NCBI GenBank assembly: GCA_020849825.1
Contig: JADZFP010000256.1
Location: forward strand, 1-6,794
Source: Saprospiraceae bacterium
GTDB taxonomy: Bacteria > Bacteroidota > Bacteroidia > Chitinophagales > Saprospiraceae
Direction of reading: 5' to 3'
Length of the DNA: 6,794 bases
Shown in pieces: positions 1-5,141 of the stretch; within the stretch, counting starts at the first letter, position 1; each line of letters begins with the position of its first letter. Position numbers and translations under genes: made by a program. The notes beneath the pieces were generated by a model. The model was given only the letters and a program-made list of their open reading frames with translations, was not told the origin of the DNA and did no database searches.

Positions 1-192
1 GAGAACCTCTTGCAGATCATTTTCAACCTCCAGCGCAAGGGAGTGGTCACGCTCGACCGCATGTGCTACAACTGCAGTAACTATATGTCGCGCCCTTCCG
101 GGCATTATTGCCGGCTCTTGGCTAAAAAACTGGAAAACAAAGATTTGCGACTAGATTGTCCGGTGCATATTCCGGCCGATGCGGCAAAATAA
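1..192 (+). CDS. C-terminal end of a probable MarR-family transcriptional regulator with a cysteine-rich tail (5' truncated)
   Basis: The reading frame is open from base 1, so the gene starts upstream of the window and only the last 63 residues are visible. The first part (ENLLQIIFNLQRKGVVTLDR) looks like a terminal amphipathic helix. It is followed by four cysteines at visible residues 22, 25, 37 and 53 (spacing C-x2-C-x11-C-x15-C) and an LRLDCPVH ending. From memory, some Bacteroidota MarR-type winged-helix regulators carry this kind of tail after the dimerisation helix; the DNA-binding domain itself lies outside the window, so the assignment is an inference. The cysteine set could bind a metal or sense redox state or thiol stress. 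The stop at 190-192 is 114 bp before the preferred radC start, with no convincing terminator between them, so co-transcription with radC is possible. Alternative: an unrelated small zinc-binding protein. Confidence 0.5.
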   Translation, partial: ENLLQIIFNLQRKGVVTLDRMCYNCSNYMSRPSGHYCRLLAKKLENKDLRLDCPVHIPADAAK

Positions 193-306
193 ACGCCCGG
201 TTTTTTGAAATAAATTTTGGGCACAACGGCGTCAAACAGGTTCAGGGAAAAATCCGCGGGTTAATTTCGTGTATCCGTGAACACCGAAGATCAATCAGAA
301 CCCGCC

Positions 307-1002
307 ATGTCCGACAGCCGTACACCCGCCATCACCGCCTGGGCAGAAGAAGACCGGCCCCGCGAAAAAATGCTGCTTCGGGGCAAAAACGCCCTGACCG
401 ATGCCGAACTACTGGCCATCCTGATCGGCTCGGGCACTGCCGGAGAAAGCGCGGTCGCGCTGGCCCAGCGAATTTTGAACACCGTCGACCGCAATCTGCA
501 CGACCTGGGCAAACGGACCCTGGGTGAATTACAACGTTTTAAAGGCATCGGCGAAGCAAAAGCCATTACGATCGCCGCCGCCCTCGAACTCGGCCGCCGC
601 CGCCAGCTGTCCGACCTGCGTGATCGGCCGCGCATTTCCTGCAGTCAGGATGCCTACAACATCGTGGCGGCCCTGCTGACCGACCTGCCGCACGAAGAAT
701 TCTGGGTACTCCTGCTCAACAAGTCCAATGAAGTATTCCATCGTCAGCAACTCAGCGTCGGCGGCTCCGCCGGCACCGTCGTGGATGTCAAACTATTGTT
801 TAAAACGGCCCTCGATGCCCTCGCCAAAGCAGTTATCGTGCTGCACAACCATCCCTCCGGCAGCCTTCAACCCAGCCAGGCCGATATCGATCTCACCCGG
901 CGTATCAAAAAAGCCGGCGAATTGCTCGACCTTCCCCTGCTCGATCACCTCATCGTTTCAGAAAGAGGCTATTACAGTTTTGCCGACGAAGGAATGATGT
1001 AA
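307..1002 (+). CDS. radC: RadC family JAB/MPN-domain protein (DNA repair protein RadC, UPF0758)
   Basis: The 231-residue product has the full RadC architecture and a normal family length. Residues about 10-40 contain the conserved opening (EEDRPREKMLLRG, then TDAELLAILIGSG). A helix-hairpin-helix-like segment follows (FKGIGEAKA, residues 78-86). The C-terminal half is a JAMM/MPN+ domain with H180-x-H182, S190 and D193 in HNHPSGSLQPSQAD, the zinc-site pattern of JAB metalloproteases. The biochemical role of RadC is unsettled: the historical link to recombinational repair is weak, and a nuclease or peptidase role is not established. The ATG at 307 is preferred because translation from it matches the usual family N-terminus. 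An in-frame GTG at 277 would add ten unconserved residues. Neither start has a clear Shine-Dalgarno, as is common in Bacteroidota. The stop codon is followed immediately by a G-rich heptamer array, so the mRNA 3' end lies in the repeat. Confidence 0.95.
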   Translation: MSDSRTPAITAWAEEDRPREKMLLRGKNALTDAELLAILIGSGTAGESAVALAQRILNTVDRNLHDLGKRTLGELQRFKGIGEAKAITIAAALELGRRRQLSDLRDRPRISCSQDAYNIVAALLTDLPHEEFWVLLLNKSNEVFHRQQLSVGGSAGTVVDVKLLFKTALDALAKAVIVLHNHPSGSLQPSQADIDLTRRIKKAGELLDLPLLDHLIVSERGYYSFADEGMM

Positions 1003-1051
1003 GTGTTGGGGGTTGGGGGGTGGGTGTTGGGTTTTGGGGGTTGGGTTTTGG
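1003..1051 (+). repeat. Seven phased G-rich heptamers abutting the radC stop codon; G-quadruplex candidate
   Basis: The stretch divides without remainder into seven 7-mers: GTGTTGG, GGGTTGG, GGGGTGG, GTGTTGG, GTTTTGG, GGGTTGG, GTTTTGG. On the plus strand this gives six runs of three or more G separated by loops of 1-4 nt, which fits the standard G-quadruplex pattern in DNA and in the 3' untranslated part of the radC transcript. The first heptamer begins at the base right after the TAA. G-quadruplex formation is inferred from sequence alone. Confidence 0.8.
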
Positions 1052-1073
1052 CAAAAGGGTAGTTGCGGCTCTC
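1052..1073 (-). repeat. Inverted copy of the repeat core
   Basis: Read on the minus strand from 1073 to 1052, this matches 18 of 22 positions of the core at 1143-1164. With the adjoining heptamer it gives an uninterrupted 16-bp inverted match: 1044-1059 is the reverse complement of 1157-1172. The inverted copy therefore faces the three direct copies across a spacer of about 69 bp, and a transcript through here could form a long-range stem. Confidence 0.8.
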
Positions 1074-1142
1074 AGGATATGCCCGGGATTCGGGCAGAAA
1101 TTAACCCCGGCTCGCGCGAGGCTTGGCCTCGTGACATTGTCC
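1074..1142. other. Structured spacer between the inverted and direct repeat copies
   Basis: The spacer has dense local dyad symmetry. GCCCG (1081-1085) pairs with CGGGC (1091-1095) across a 5-nt loop. CGAGGC (1117-1122) pairs with GCCTCG (1126-1131) across a 3-nt loop. CTCGCGCGAG at 1111-1120 is a perfect 10-bp palindrome. Bases 1087-1108 (GATTCG, then GGCAG, then TTAACCCC) resemble the start of the repeat core (GATTCGAGAGCAGTAACACC) and may be a decayed copy; this last point is tentative. No open reading frame here looks real. Confidence 0.5.
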
Positions 1143-1198
1143 GAGAGCAGCGACACCCCTTTTGCCAAAACCTAAAACCTAATACCCAAAACCCGATT
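1142..1198 (+). repeat. Direct repeat unit 1 (57 bp)
   Basis: The core (CGAGAGCAGCGACACCCC, then TTTTG) is followed by heptamers starting at 1165: CCAAAAC, CTAAAAC, CTAATAC, CCAAAAC and the junction step CCGATTC. The junction's last base starts the next CGAGAGC core. The heptamer phase is maintained without slips. Confidence 0.85.
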
Positions 1199-1256
1199 CG
1201 AGAGCAGTAACACCCCTTTTTCCCAAAACCTAACCCCCAAAACCCAAAACCTGATT
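1199..1256 (+). repeat. Direct repeat unit 2 (58 bp)
   Basis: The core CGAGAGCAGTAACACCCC is followed by TTTTTC in place of TTTTG. Heptamers from 1223 are CCAAAAC, CTAACCC, CCAAAAC, CCAAAAC and the junction step CTGATTC. The one-base length difference from unit 1 arises in the core T-run, not in the heptamers. Confidence 0.85.
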
Positions 1257-1321
1257 CGAGAGCAGTAATGCACCTTTTGCCAAAACCCAACACCTAACAC
1301 CCAAAACCCAACGCCCAACGC
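1257..1321 (+). repeat. Direct repeat unit 3 with terminal heptamer array
   Basis: The core reads CGAGAGCAGTAATGCACC, then TTTTG, with two or three changes from unit 2. Six phased heptamers run from 1280 to 1321: CCAAAAC, CCAACAC, CTAACAC, CCAAAAC, CCAACGC, CCAACGC. The array then degenerates (CTATCAA) about 60 bp before the next gene. On the minus strand it is G-rich with four GGG runs, so it is a weaker G-quadruplex candidate there. Confidence 0.85.
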
Positions 1322-1385
1322 CTATCAACCTTTTTCCACGAGCCTTGTCTATACAGTCAAACAAAACGAAAAATCCGGAGCAGTG

Positions 1386-1796
1386 ATGATGAACCAACAC
1401 TTTACACCCATTTTACTGTTAATGACCAGCCTCACGCTGGCACTACAGTCGTGCCAGCTGGCGCCCGACTGTTACGAACTGACCGGGCGGTGGAGCAACC
1501 GCGAAGGGCAGGACCTGATCTTTGAAGCCGGCGGCTCGGCGCTTTGGCTCACCCGATTCGGCAGCCAATATGATACCATGCGTTTCCGCTATGCCCTCGA
1601 CTGCAAACAGGCGCCGCCGGCGCTCGATCTGAGCGATTTCGACGGCGGCCCACACCAGGGTAAACTGTTGTATGCCATCCTCGAATGGCAAAGCGACACC
1701 TCGTTCCGGATGCGCTACGAACCCGGCGCCCGCCCCGAGATGCGCCCCAAGGCATTCGATCCCGAACAAACAGTCAAGTTTTACCGGGTGCAATAA
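1386..1796 (+). CDS. Small lipoprotein resembling the TIGR03067 / lipocalin-like family
   Basis: The 136-residue product starts with a hydrophobic signal (residues 7-20) and a lipobox-like LQSC, predicting cleavage before Cys23 and a lipid-anchored envelope protein. The mature part opens with LTGRWSNREGQDLIFE. It contains PALDLSDFDGGPHQGKLLYA (residues 78-97) and ends with RPKAFDPEQTVKFYRV. This order (an 'L-x-G-x-W' opening, an 'aLDL...GphqGk...yai' middle and an 'RP..F' close) resembles TIGR03067-type domains, whose function is unknown; the similarity is from memory. A GGAG at 1377-1380 lies 5 bp before the ATG at 1386 and 8 bp before that at 1389. An in-frame GTG at 1383 is also possible, so the start is uncertain by one codon either way. 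The stop is 7 bp before apbE, indicating an operon. Its upstream region is the heptamer repeat block, and I see no clear promoter. Confidence 0.8.
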   Translation: MMNQHFTPILLLMTSLTLALQSCQLAPDCYELTGRWSNREGQDLIFEAGGSALWLTRFGSQYDTMRFRYALDCKQAPPALDLSDFDGGPHQGKLLYAILEWQSDTSFRMRYEPGARPEMRPKAFDPEQTVKFYRVQ

Positions 1797-1803
1797 GCCA
1801 GTT

Positions 1804-2778
1804 ATGCCGCGCAGTTTGTTTCCCGCATTGCTGCTACTTGCTTTCTTTGGCAGTGGGGCCTGTTCTGTTGCCCGTGGCCGAAAGGGCAGGGTGGAGCAGC
1901 GTTTTGAGTACGCCTGGCCCCAAATGGGCGCCACGTTCAAACTCGTCTTTTACGCGCCGGATTCGCTGCTGGCCCGGCAGGCCGCGCAGGCCGTCGTGGA
2001 TCGCGTCGATACCCTCAACGCAATCATGTCCGACTACCGGCCCGACAGCGAATTGATGCGCCTTTGCGAACAGGCCGGCACGGGGCAAAAAGTCGCCGTT
2101 TCGGCCGACCTATGGCGGATTTTGCATTTGTCTGCCGGGTACGCCCGCCGGAGCAGGGGCGCATTCGACCCCACCATAGGCCCGCTGACCCGGCTTTGGC
2201 GCCGCGCCCGGCATTTGCAGGAGTTGCCGGATTCCGGCCGGATCAAGGAGGCGCGCGCACTGGTCAACTGGGAAAACGTGATCCTGTACCGAAACCCCCG
2301 GCGGGTCGAATTGAAAAACAAGGGTATGAAACTCGATCTGGGCGGTATCGGCCAGGGATTTGCTGCCGACGAATGCCTGCGGGTGCTGCGCGGTTTCGGT
2401 ATCACAAAGGCCCTGGCCGATGCCGGCGGCGACATAGCACTGGGCGATCCGCCGCCCGGCGCCCGGGGCTGGAGCGTCGCCATTCCCGGCCAGTTTGCAC
2501 AAGCGCCGCTGTTGCTGTCCAACTGCGGCATCACCACTTCGGGCGCCACGGCCCGCTATCTCGAAGCCAATGGGCGGCGTTATTCCCATATCGTCGACCC
2601 ACGCTCAGGGTGGGGTGTTTCTCACCGGGTACTCGTGACGGTCGAGGCCCCTTCAGCCACGGAAGCCGACGCCTGGGCGACGGCCATCAGCGTGATGGGC
2701 AAAAGAAACTGGGAAGCTATGAAAAACCGGTACCCGCGCGTGAAGGTTTGGGTCGGAGAACTGCCCCTGGGCGAATAA
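1804..2778 (+). CDS. apbE: FAD:protein FMN transferase (ApbE family), probable lipoprotein
   Basis: The 324-residue protein covalently attaches FMN from FAD to threonine or serine of exported target proteins, using Mg2+. A hydrophobic leader (residues 5-17) ends in SGAC with Cys20, so it is probably lipid-anchored outside the cytoplasm, although the -3 residue is not the usual leucine. ApbE hallmarks appear in order: MGATFKLVFY (41-50), SDYRPDSELMRL (76-87), FDPTIGPLTRLW (121-132), KLDLGGIGQGFAAD (176-189), ADAGGDIALGD (205-215), ITTSGATARYL (243-253), HIVDPRSG (262-269) and ATEADAWATA (285-294), the last a metal-binding region. Q184 stands where many family members have lysine (GGIaKG). The start at 1804 lies 7 bp after the previous stop and gives a complete signal peptide; upstream extension would only read through the preceding gene in another frame. 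No flavinylation target is encoded in the window. Confidence 0.93.
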   Translation: MPRSLFPALLLLAFFGSGACSVARGRKGRVEQRFEYAWPQMGATFKLVFYAPDSLLARQAAQAVVDRVDTLNAIMSDYRPDSELMRLCEQAGTGQKVAVSADLWRILHLSAGYARRSRGAFDPTIGPLTRLWRRARHLQELPDSGRIKEARALVNWENVILYRNPRRVELKNKGMKLDLGGIGQGFAADECLRVLRGFGITKALADAGGDIALGDPPPGARGWSVAIPGQFAQAPLLLSNCGITTSGATARYLEANGRRYSHIVDPRSGWGVSHRVLVTVEAPSATEADAWATAISVMGKRNWEAMKNRYPRVKVWVGELPLGE

Positions 2779-2824
2779 CCCGTACCTTCGCCGCAGCAAA
2801 TCCTTTATTCCTGCGCTTTTGTAG

Positions 2825-3325
2825 ATGATGAGCAATTTTGACCAACTCCAACTAAAAATTCAAAGCCGCGAACAAGCCGCCGACACCGTGGCGCGCTGGC
2901 AGGCCGCCGGCGAACGCGTGGTATTCACCAACGGCTGCTTTGATCTGCTGCACTACGGCCACTTGCATTACCTGGCTCAGGCCCGCGACCTGGGGCAGCG
3001 CCTCGTGGTGGGCATGAACAGCGGCGACTCGGTGCGCAGGCTCAAAGGCCCCACCCGCCCCATCAACGACGAAGCCACCCGTACCCACCTGCTCGCCGCG
3101 CTTTCGGTGGTCGATCTGGTGGTGATATTTGACGAAGACACGCCGCTCGACCTGATCCGCGCCGTCGGGCCCGACGTGCTTGTAAAAGGCGGCGACTGGA
3201 AACCCGAACAAATCGTGGGCGCCGATTTTGTACTGGAAAAAGGCGGACAAGTGCTCAGTCTGCCATTTGTCGATGGCTATTCCACCACCAACATCGAGCA
3301 GAAAATACTGCGCGGTGGAGCATAA
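2825..3325 (+). CDS. rfaE2: D-glycero-beta-D-manno-heptose 1-phosphate adenylyltransferase (RfaE domain II, stand-alone)
   Basis: The 166-residue cytoplasmic nucleotidyltransferase converts heptose 1-phosphate and ATP to ADP-heptose, the activated sugar for lipopolysaccharide core or other surface glycans. The cytidylyltransferase-fold motif FTNGCFDLLHYGH (34-46) carries the H43-x-G-H46 nucleotide-binding signature. Further family motifs are NSGDSVRRLKGPTRPIN (65-81), FDEDTP (102-107), LVKGGDWKPEQIVG (119-132) and DGYSTTNI (150-157). These match the C-terminal half of E. coli HldE. The kinase half (RfaE1) is absent here, as in organisms where the two activities are separate genes. Tandem ATGs at 2825 and 2828 make the start uncertain by one codon. 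It lies 46 bp after apbE on the same strand and may be co-transcribed, though the functions are unrelated. Its stop codon overlaps the terminator of the converging DoxX-like gene. Confidence 0.95.
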   Translation: MMSNFDQLQLKIQSREQAADTVARWQAAGERVVFTNGCFDLLHYGHLHYLAQARDLGQRLVVGMNSGDSVRRLKGPTRPINDEATRTHLLAALSVVDLVVIFDEDTPLDLIRAVGPDVLVKGGDWKPEQIVGADFVLEKGGQVLSLPFVDGYSTTNIEQKILRGGA

Positions 3326-3354
3326 AAAAAAGAGCGCACCCGAAACGGATGCGC
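3324..3354 (-). terminator. Intrinsic terminator of the DoxX-like gene
   Basis: On the minus strand, GCGCATCCG-TTT-CGGGTGCGC (3354 to 3334) forms a 9-bp stem with a 3-nt loop and one U-G wobble. After two bases (TC) comes a run of eight T (3331-3324). It starts about 40 bp past the DoxX-like stop. On the plus strand the wobble becomes a C-A mismatch and no T-run follows, so the signal is mainly one-directional. The T-run overlaps the last two bases of the rfaE2 stop codon. Confidence 0.85.
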
Positions 3355-3393
3355 CCATCATACGAGAAAACGATTTAGTTATGTCTGAAGCAA

Positions 3394-3780
3394 TCAGCCC
3401 ATCACGGAGCGATCTTTGGCGTAATTCAACGCATACATCATCGCGGCGCCAGCCAGGGCAAGATCTTTCAGCAACATGGAAGTAGAAGCCTGTGCGCCTT
3501 CACCGCCAGCCATCGCACCGGGCAAATGTACCATCACGACGAGCAAAAGCAGAAATACCGCCAGCAGAGTAGTAGCCAGTTTGTCGTACTTCCCGATCAG
3601 CATGCTGACCGTGGCGGCAATCAGGCCGGCGCCCGACAAATACACCCAAATGGCTTTCGCAGGCATGTAGGCCGGTACCACGTAATCAGCCATGGCTTGT
3701 GCATTCATAAAGTGAAACAACCCGAAAATGGCAAAAGGAATGGCAAACAGCCAGCGGCCAAGAGATAAAAATGCGTTCAT
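3394..3780 (-). CDS. DoxX-like four-helix inner membrane protein
   Basis: The 128-residue protein has four predicted membrane helices at about residues 5-25, 43-63, 68-86 and 103-121. The opening (GRWLFAIPFAIFGLFHFMNA) and the following AMADYVVPAYMP resemble the DoxX / DoxX-like (SURF4-like) superfamily, in which the first helix is followed by a conserved Gx(H/Y)F-like segment and a proline-rich turn. Members are integral membrane proteins of poorly defined function, some linked to thiosulfate:quinone oxidoreductase or redox stress. The substrate here cannot be inferred. The gene is monocistronic: a TACCTTTG box lies about 65 bp upstream of the ATG and a strong terminator lies downstream. It converges with rfaE2 and diverges from the VWA gene. 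Confidence 0.8.
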   Translation of the reverse strand: MNAFLSLGRWLFAIPFAIFGLFHFMNAQAMADYVVPAYMPAKAIWVYLSGAGLIAATVSMLIGKYDKLATTLLAVFLLLLVVMVHLPGAMAGGEGAQASTSMLLKDLALAGAAMMYALNYAKDRSVMG

Positions 3781-3984
3781 AAAAGTTGGTTTGGTGAATA
3801 AAAAATGTTGACGTTTTTAGTGTTTTGACATTATTTTCCCTTGCCAAAGGTATAATATTTGTTTGTTGAACCTATTTTTATTCAAAAAATATTTTAGGTT
3901 ATTTCACAAAATACCACACATGGTTTGGTTTTTCCAAATTATAAAAAACCAGGCACACGCTCTTTTTTCTAAAAAAATACACTC
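3781..3984. promoter_or_regulatory. AT-rich divergent intergenic region between the DoxX-like and VWA genes
   Basis: The composition drops sharply to AT-rich compared with the flanking genes, as expected for a shared promoter region. It contains a minus-strand TACCTTTG box (listed separately). On the plus strand, TTG at 3866-3868 and TATTTTAG at 3890-3897, 21 bp apart, are a weak one-mismatch candidate for the VWA promoter. TGGTTTTT (3926-3933) and AAAAACCA (3944-3951) form an 8-bp stem with a 10-nt loop in the likely VWA leader. No small ORF or RNA gene is convincing. Confidence 0.5.
3845..3852 (-). promoter_or_regulatory. Candidate Bacteroidota -7 promoter element for the DoxX-like gene
   Basis: Read on the minus strand, 3852 to 3845 is TACCTTTG, a perfect match to the Bacteroidota -7 consensus TAnnTTTG. 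It would place the transcript start near 3838, giving a leader of about 58 nt before the ATG at 3780. No good -33 TTTG/TTG box is found at the usual spacing, which lowers confidence. Confidence 0.45.
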
Positions 3985-5130
3985 GTGTCGACACCCACTG
4001 CATCTGCTCTTGAACGCTGGCGACTGATACTTGGCCGCGCTGCCGATCCGGAACAGGAAATCGGACTCGACGGCGATTCGGCCCAGATGGACCGCGTGCT
4101 CGAAGCCCTGTACGACGCCGACCGGAAGGGTGGGCTTGGGCGTTCGTCGCCCAACGTCAACCGCTGGCTGGGCGACATACGGCGCTATTTTCCCACGCCG
4201 GTCGTGCAGGTCATGCAGCGCGACGCCCTCGAACGGCTGGGTTTGCACCAGTTGCTGCTCGAGCCGGAGCTGCTGGCCGCCGTGGAACCCGACGTGCACC
4301 TCGTGGCTACCCTGCTGTCGCTCAATCAGGTTTTGCCCGCGCAAACCCGTGAAACCGCCCGGGCCGTCGTGCGTAAAGTGGTGGAAGAACTGGAGAAAAA
4401 ACTTCGCCTGCCGCTTCGCGAGGCAGTGCAAAACGCCCTCAACCGCGGTGTGCGCAAGCGCCGCCCCCGCCACAACGAGATCGACTGGCGCCGCACTGTA
4501 CACCAGAACCTGAAAACCTACCAGCCTGAACTGGGCGCCATCATCCCCGAAACGCTCTACGGTTTCGGGCGCAAGGGGCAGGCCCTACGGCACGTCATTC
4601 TGCTTTCCGACCAAAGCGGCTCCATGGCCAGTTCGGTGGTGTATACGGGCATTCTGGGCGCCGTACTGGCTTCTATCCGTTCTTTGCGTACCCATGTGGT
4701 GGCGTTCGACACGGCGGTCGTCGATCTCAGCGACCGGCTGCACGACCCGGTGGAGCTGCTGTTTGGCGCCCAACTGGGCGGCGGCACCGATATTCACAAA
4801 GCCCTGCGCTACGCCGAAACCCTCGTGGAGCGCCCGCATGATACCATCCTGGTGCTGATCAGCGACCTGTTTGAAGGCGGCAACCGCTCTGAAATGCTGA
4901 AAACCGCGCAGGCGCTCCGCAGAGCCGGCGTTACCGTCGTGGCCCTGCTGGCCCTCAACGACGAAGGCGCGCCGGCTTACGATCACGACAATGCCGCTGC
5001 ATTTTCTGCGCTGGATATTCCGACCTTTGCGTGCACGCCGGCCCTCTTTCCCGATCTCATGGCCGCCGCCATCCAGCGGCAAGACCTTCGGTACTGGGCC
5101 GGGCAACACGATTTGTCCGTAAAATCTTAA
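3985..5130 (+). CDS. von Willebrand factor A domain protein, CoxE-like / YehP-like
   Basis: The 381-residue protein has no signal peptide and is probably cytoplasmic. The N-terminal part is helical: ALERWRLILGRAAD at 8-21, GGLGRSSPNVNRWLGDIRRY at 49-68, and a helical region to about 160 ending in a basic stretch (RKRRPRHN). The C-terminal VWA domain (about 200-350) has a complete MIDAS metal site: D209-x-S211-x-S213 in DQSGSM, T268 in GGGTDI and D294 in ISDLFEGG. The segments RTHVVAFDTAVVDLSD and DPVELLFGAQLGGGTDI closely recall E. coli YehP, of similar length; this comparison is from memory. YehP-like proteins normally sit with a MoxR-type AAA+ ATPase and a SWIM zinc-finger gene. Neither is present here. 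The GTG start at 3985 is the first start after an in-frame TAA (3970-3972), and the conserved ERWRLILG segment requires it over the ATG at 4087. An unknown secreted protein follows 11 bp downstream. Confidence 0.88.
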   Translation: MSTPTASALERWRLILGRAADPEQEIGLDGDSAQMDRVLEALYDADRKGGLGRSSPNVNRWLGDIRRYFPTPVVQVMQRDALERLGLHQLLLEPELLAAVEPDVHLVATLLSLNQVLPAQTRETARAVVRKVVEELEKKLRLPLREAVQNALNRGVRKRRPRHNEIDWRRTVHQNLKTYQPELGAIIPETLYGFGRKGQALRHVILLSDQSGSMASSVVYTGILGAVLASIRSLRTHVVAFDTAVVDLSDRLHDPVELLFGAQLGGGTDIHKALRYAETLVERPHDTILVLISDLFEGGNRSEMLKTAQALRRAGVTVVALLALNDEGAPAYDHDNAAAFSALDIPTFACTPALFPDLMAAAIQRQDLRYWAGQHDLSVKS

Positions 5131-5141
5131 ACCAACCCGTT

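Larger units (their letters stand above)
1003..1322. repeat. Composite intergenic repeat block: heptamer arrays alternating with a conserved core, one inverted and three direct copies
   Basis: This block fills most of the gene-free stretch between radC and the next gene. Each unit has two parts. One is a core of about 22 bp, GAGAGCAGYRACACCCCTTTTG in its best form (one position varies between copies). The other is an array of 7-bp steps of pattern CYAAnnC, which always begins CCAAAAC. Reading C-rich strand to G-rich strand, steps such as CCAAAAC, CCAACAC and CTAACAC equal GTTTTGG, GTGTTGG and GTGTTAG. The copy at 1003-1073 is inverted relative to the three at 1142-1321. Short open frames across the block read the core in different frames in different copies, which argues against coding. 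No transposase or target-site duplication is visible. I do not recognise the family by name. It could be a REP/BIME-like or MITE-like intergenic element, but that is inference. Confidence 0.85.

Noticed and set aside
193..276. TAAATTTT at 211-218 as a radC promoter
   Set aside because: It has one mismatch to TAnnTTTG and no -33 box at suitable spacing.
277..306. GTG at 277 as the radC start
   Set aside because: It adds ten residues not expected in the family and lacks a ribosome-binding site; the ATG at 307 gives the usual RadC N-terminus.
1013..1293. Open reading frames across the repeat block on both strands
   Set aside because: The core is read in different frames in different copies, composition is Gly/Phe/Trp- or Pro/Thr-rich from the heptamers, and no start context or family likeness is seen.
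1142..1321. CRISPR array
   Set aside because: The 57-58 bp units consist of core plus heptamers with no unique spacers, there is no leader, and no cas gene is near.
1003..1322. Telomere-like repeats (TTTTGGG resembles eukaryotic telomeric DNA)
   Set aside because: The array is internal, short, present in both orientations and flanked by ordinary bacterial genes. The likeness is only in G-run spacing.
2530..2562. SGAT in ApbE as a self-flavinylation site
   Set aside because: It matches the acceptor motif by letters, but lies in the conserved TSG active-site loop of the enzyme, where sequence after SG varies among homologues.
3825..3856. Plus-strand TTGACA and TATAAT as a sigma-70 promoter for the VWA gene
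   Set aside because: The 20-bp spacing is too long and Bacteroidota use a different consensus; the TATAAT partly overlaps the minus-strand TACCTTTG box.
3869..3900. AACCTA/TAGGTT inverted repeat as an operator
   Set aside because: There are only 6-bp arms 20 bp apart in AT-rich DNA, which is expected by chance.
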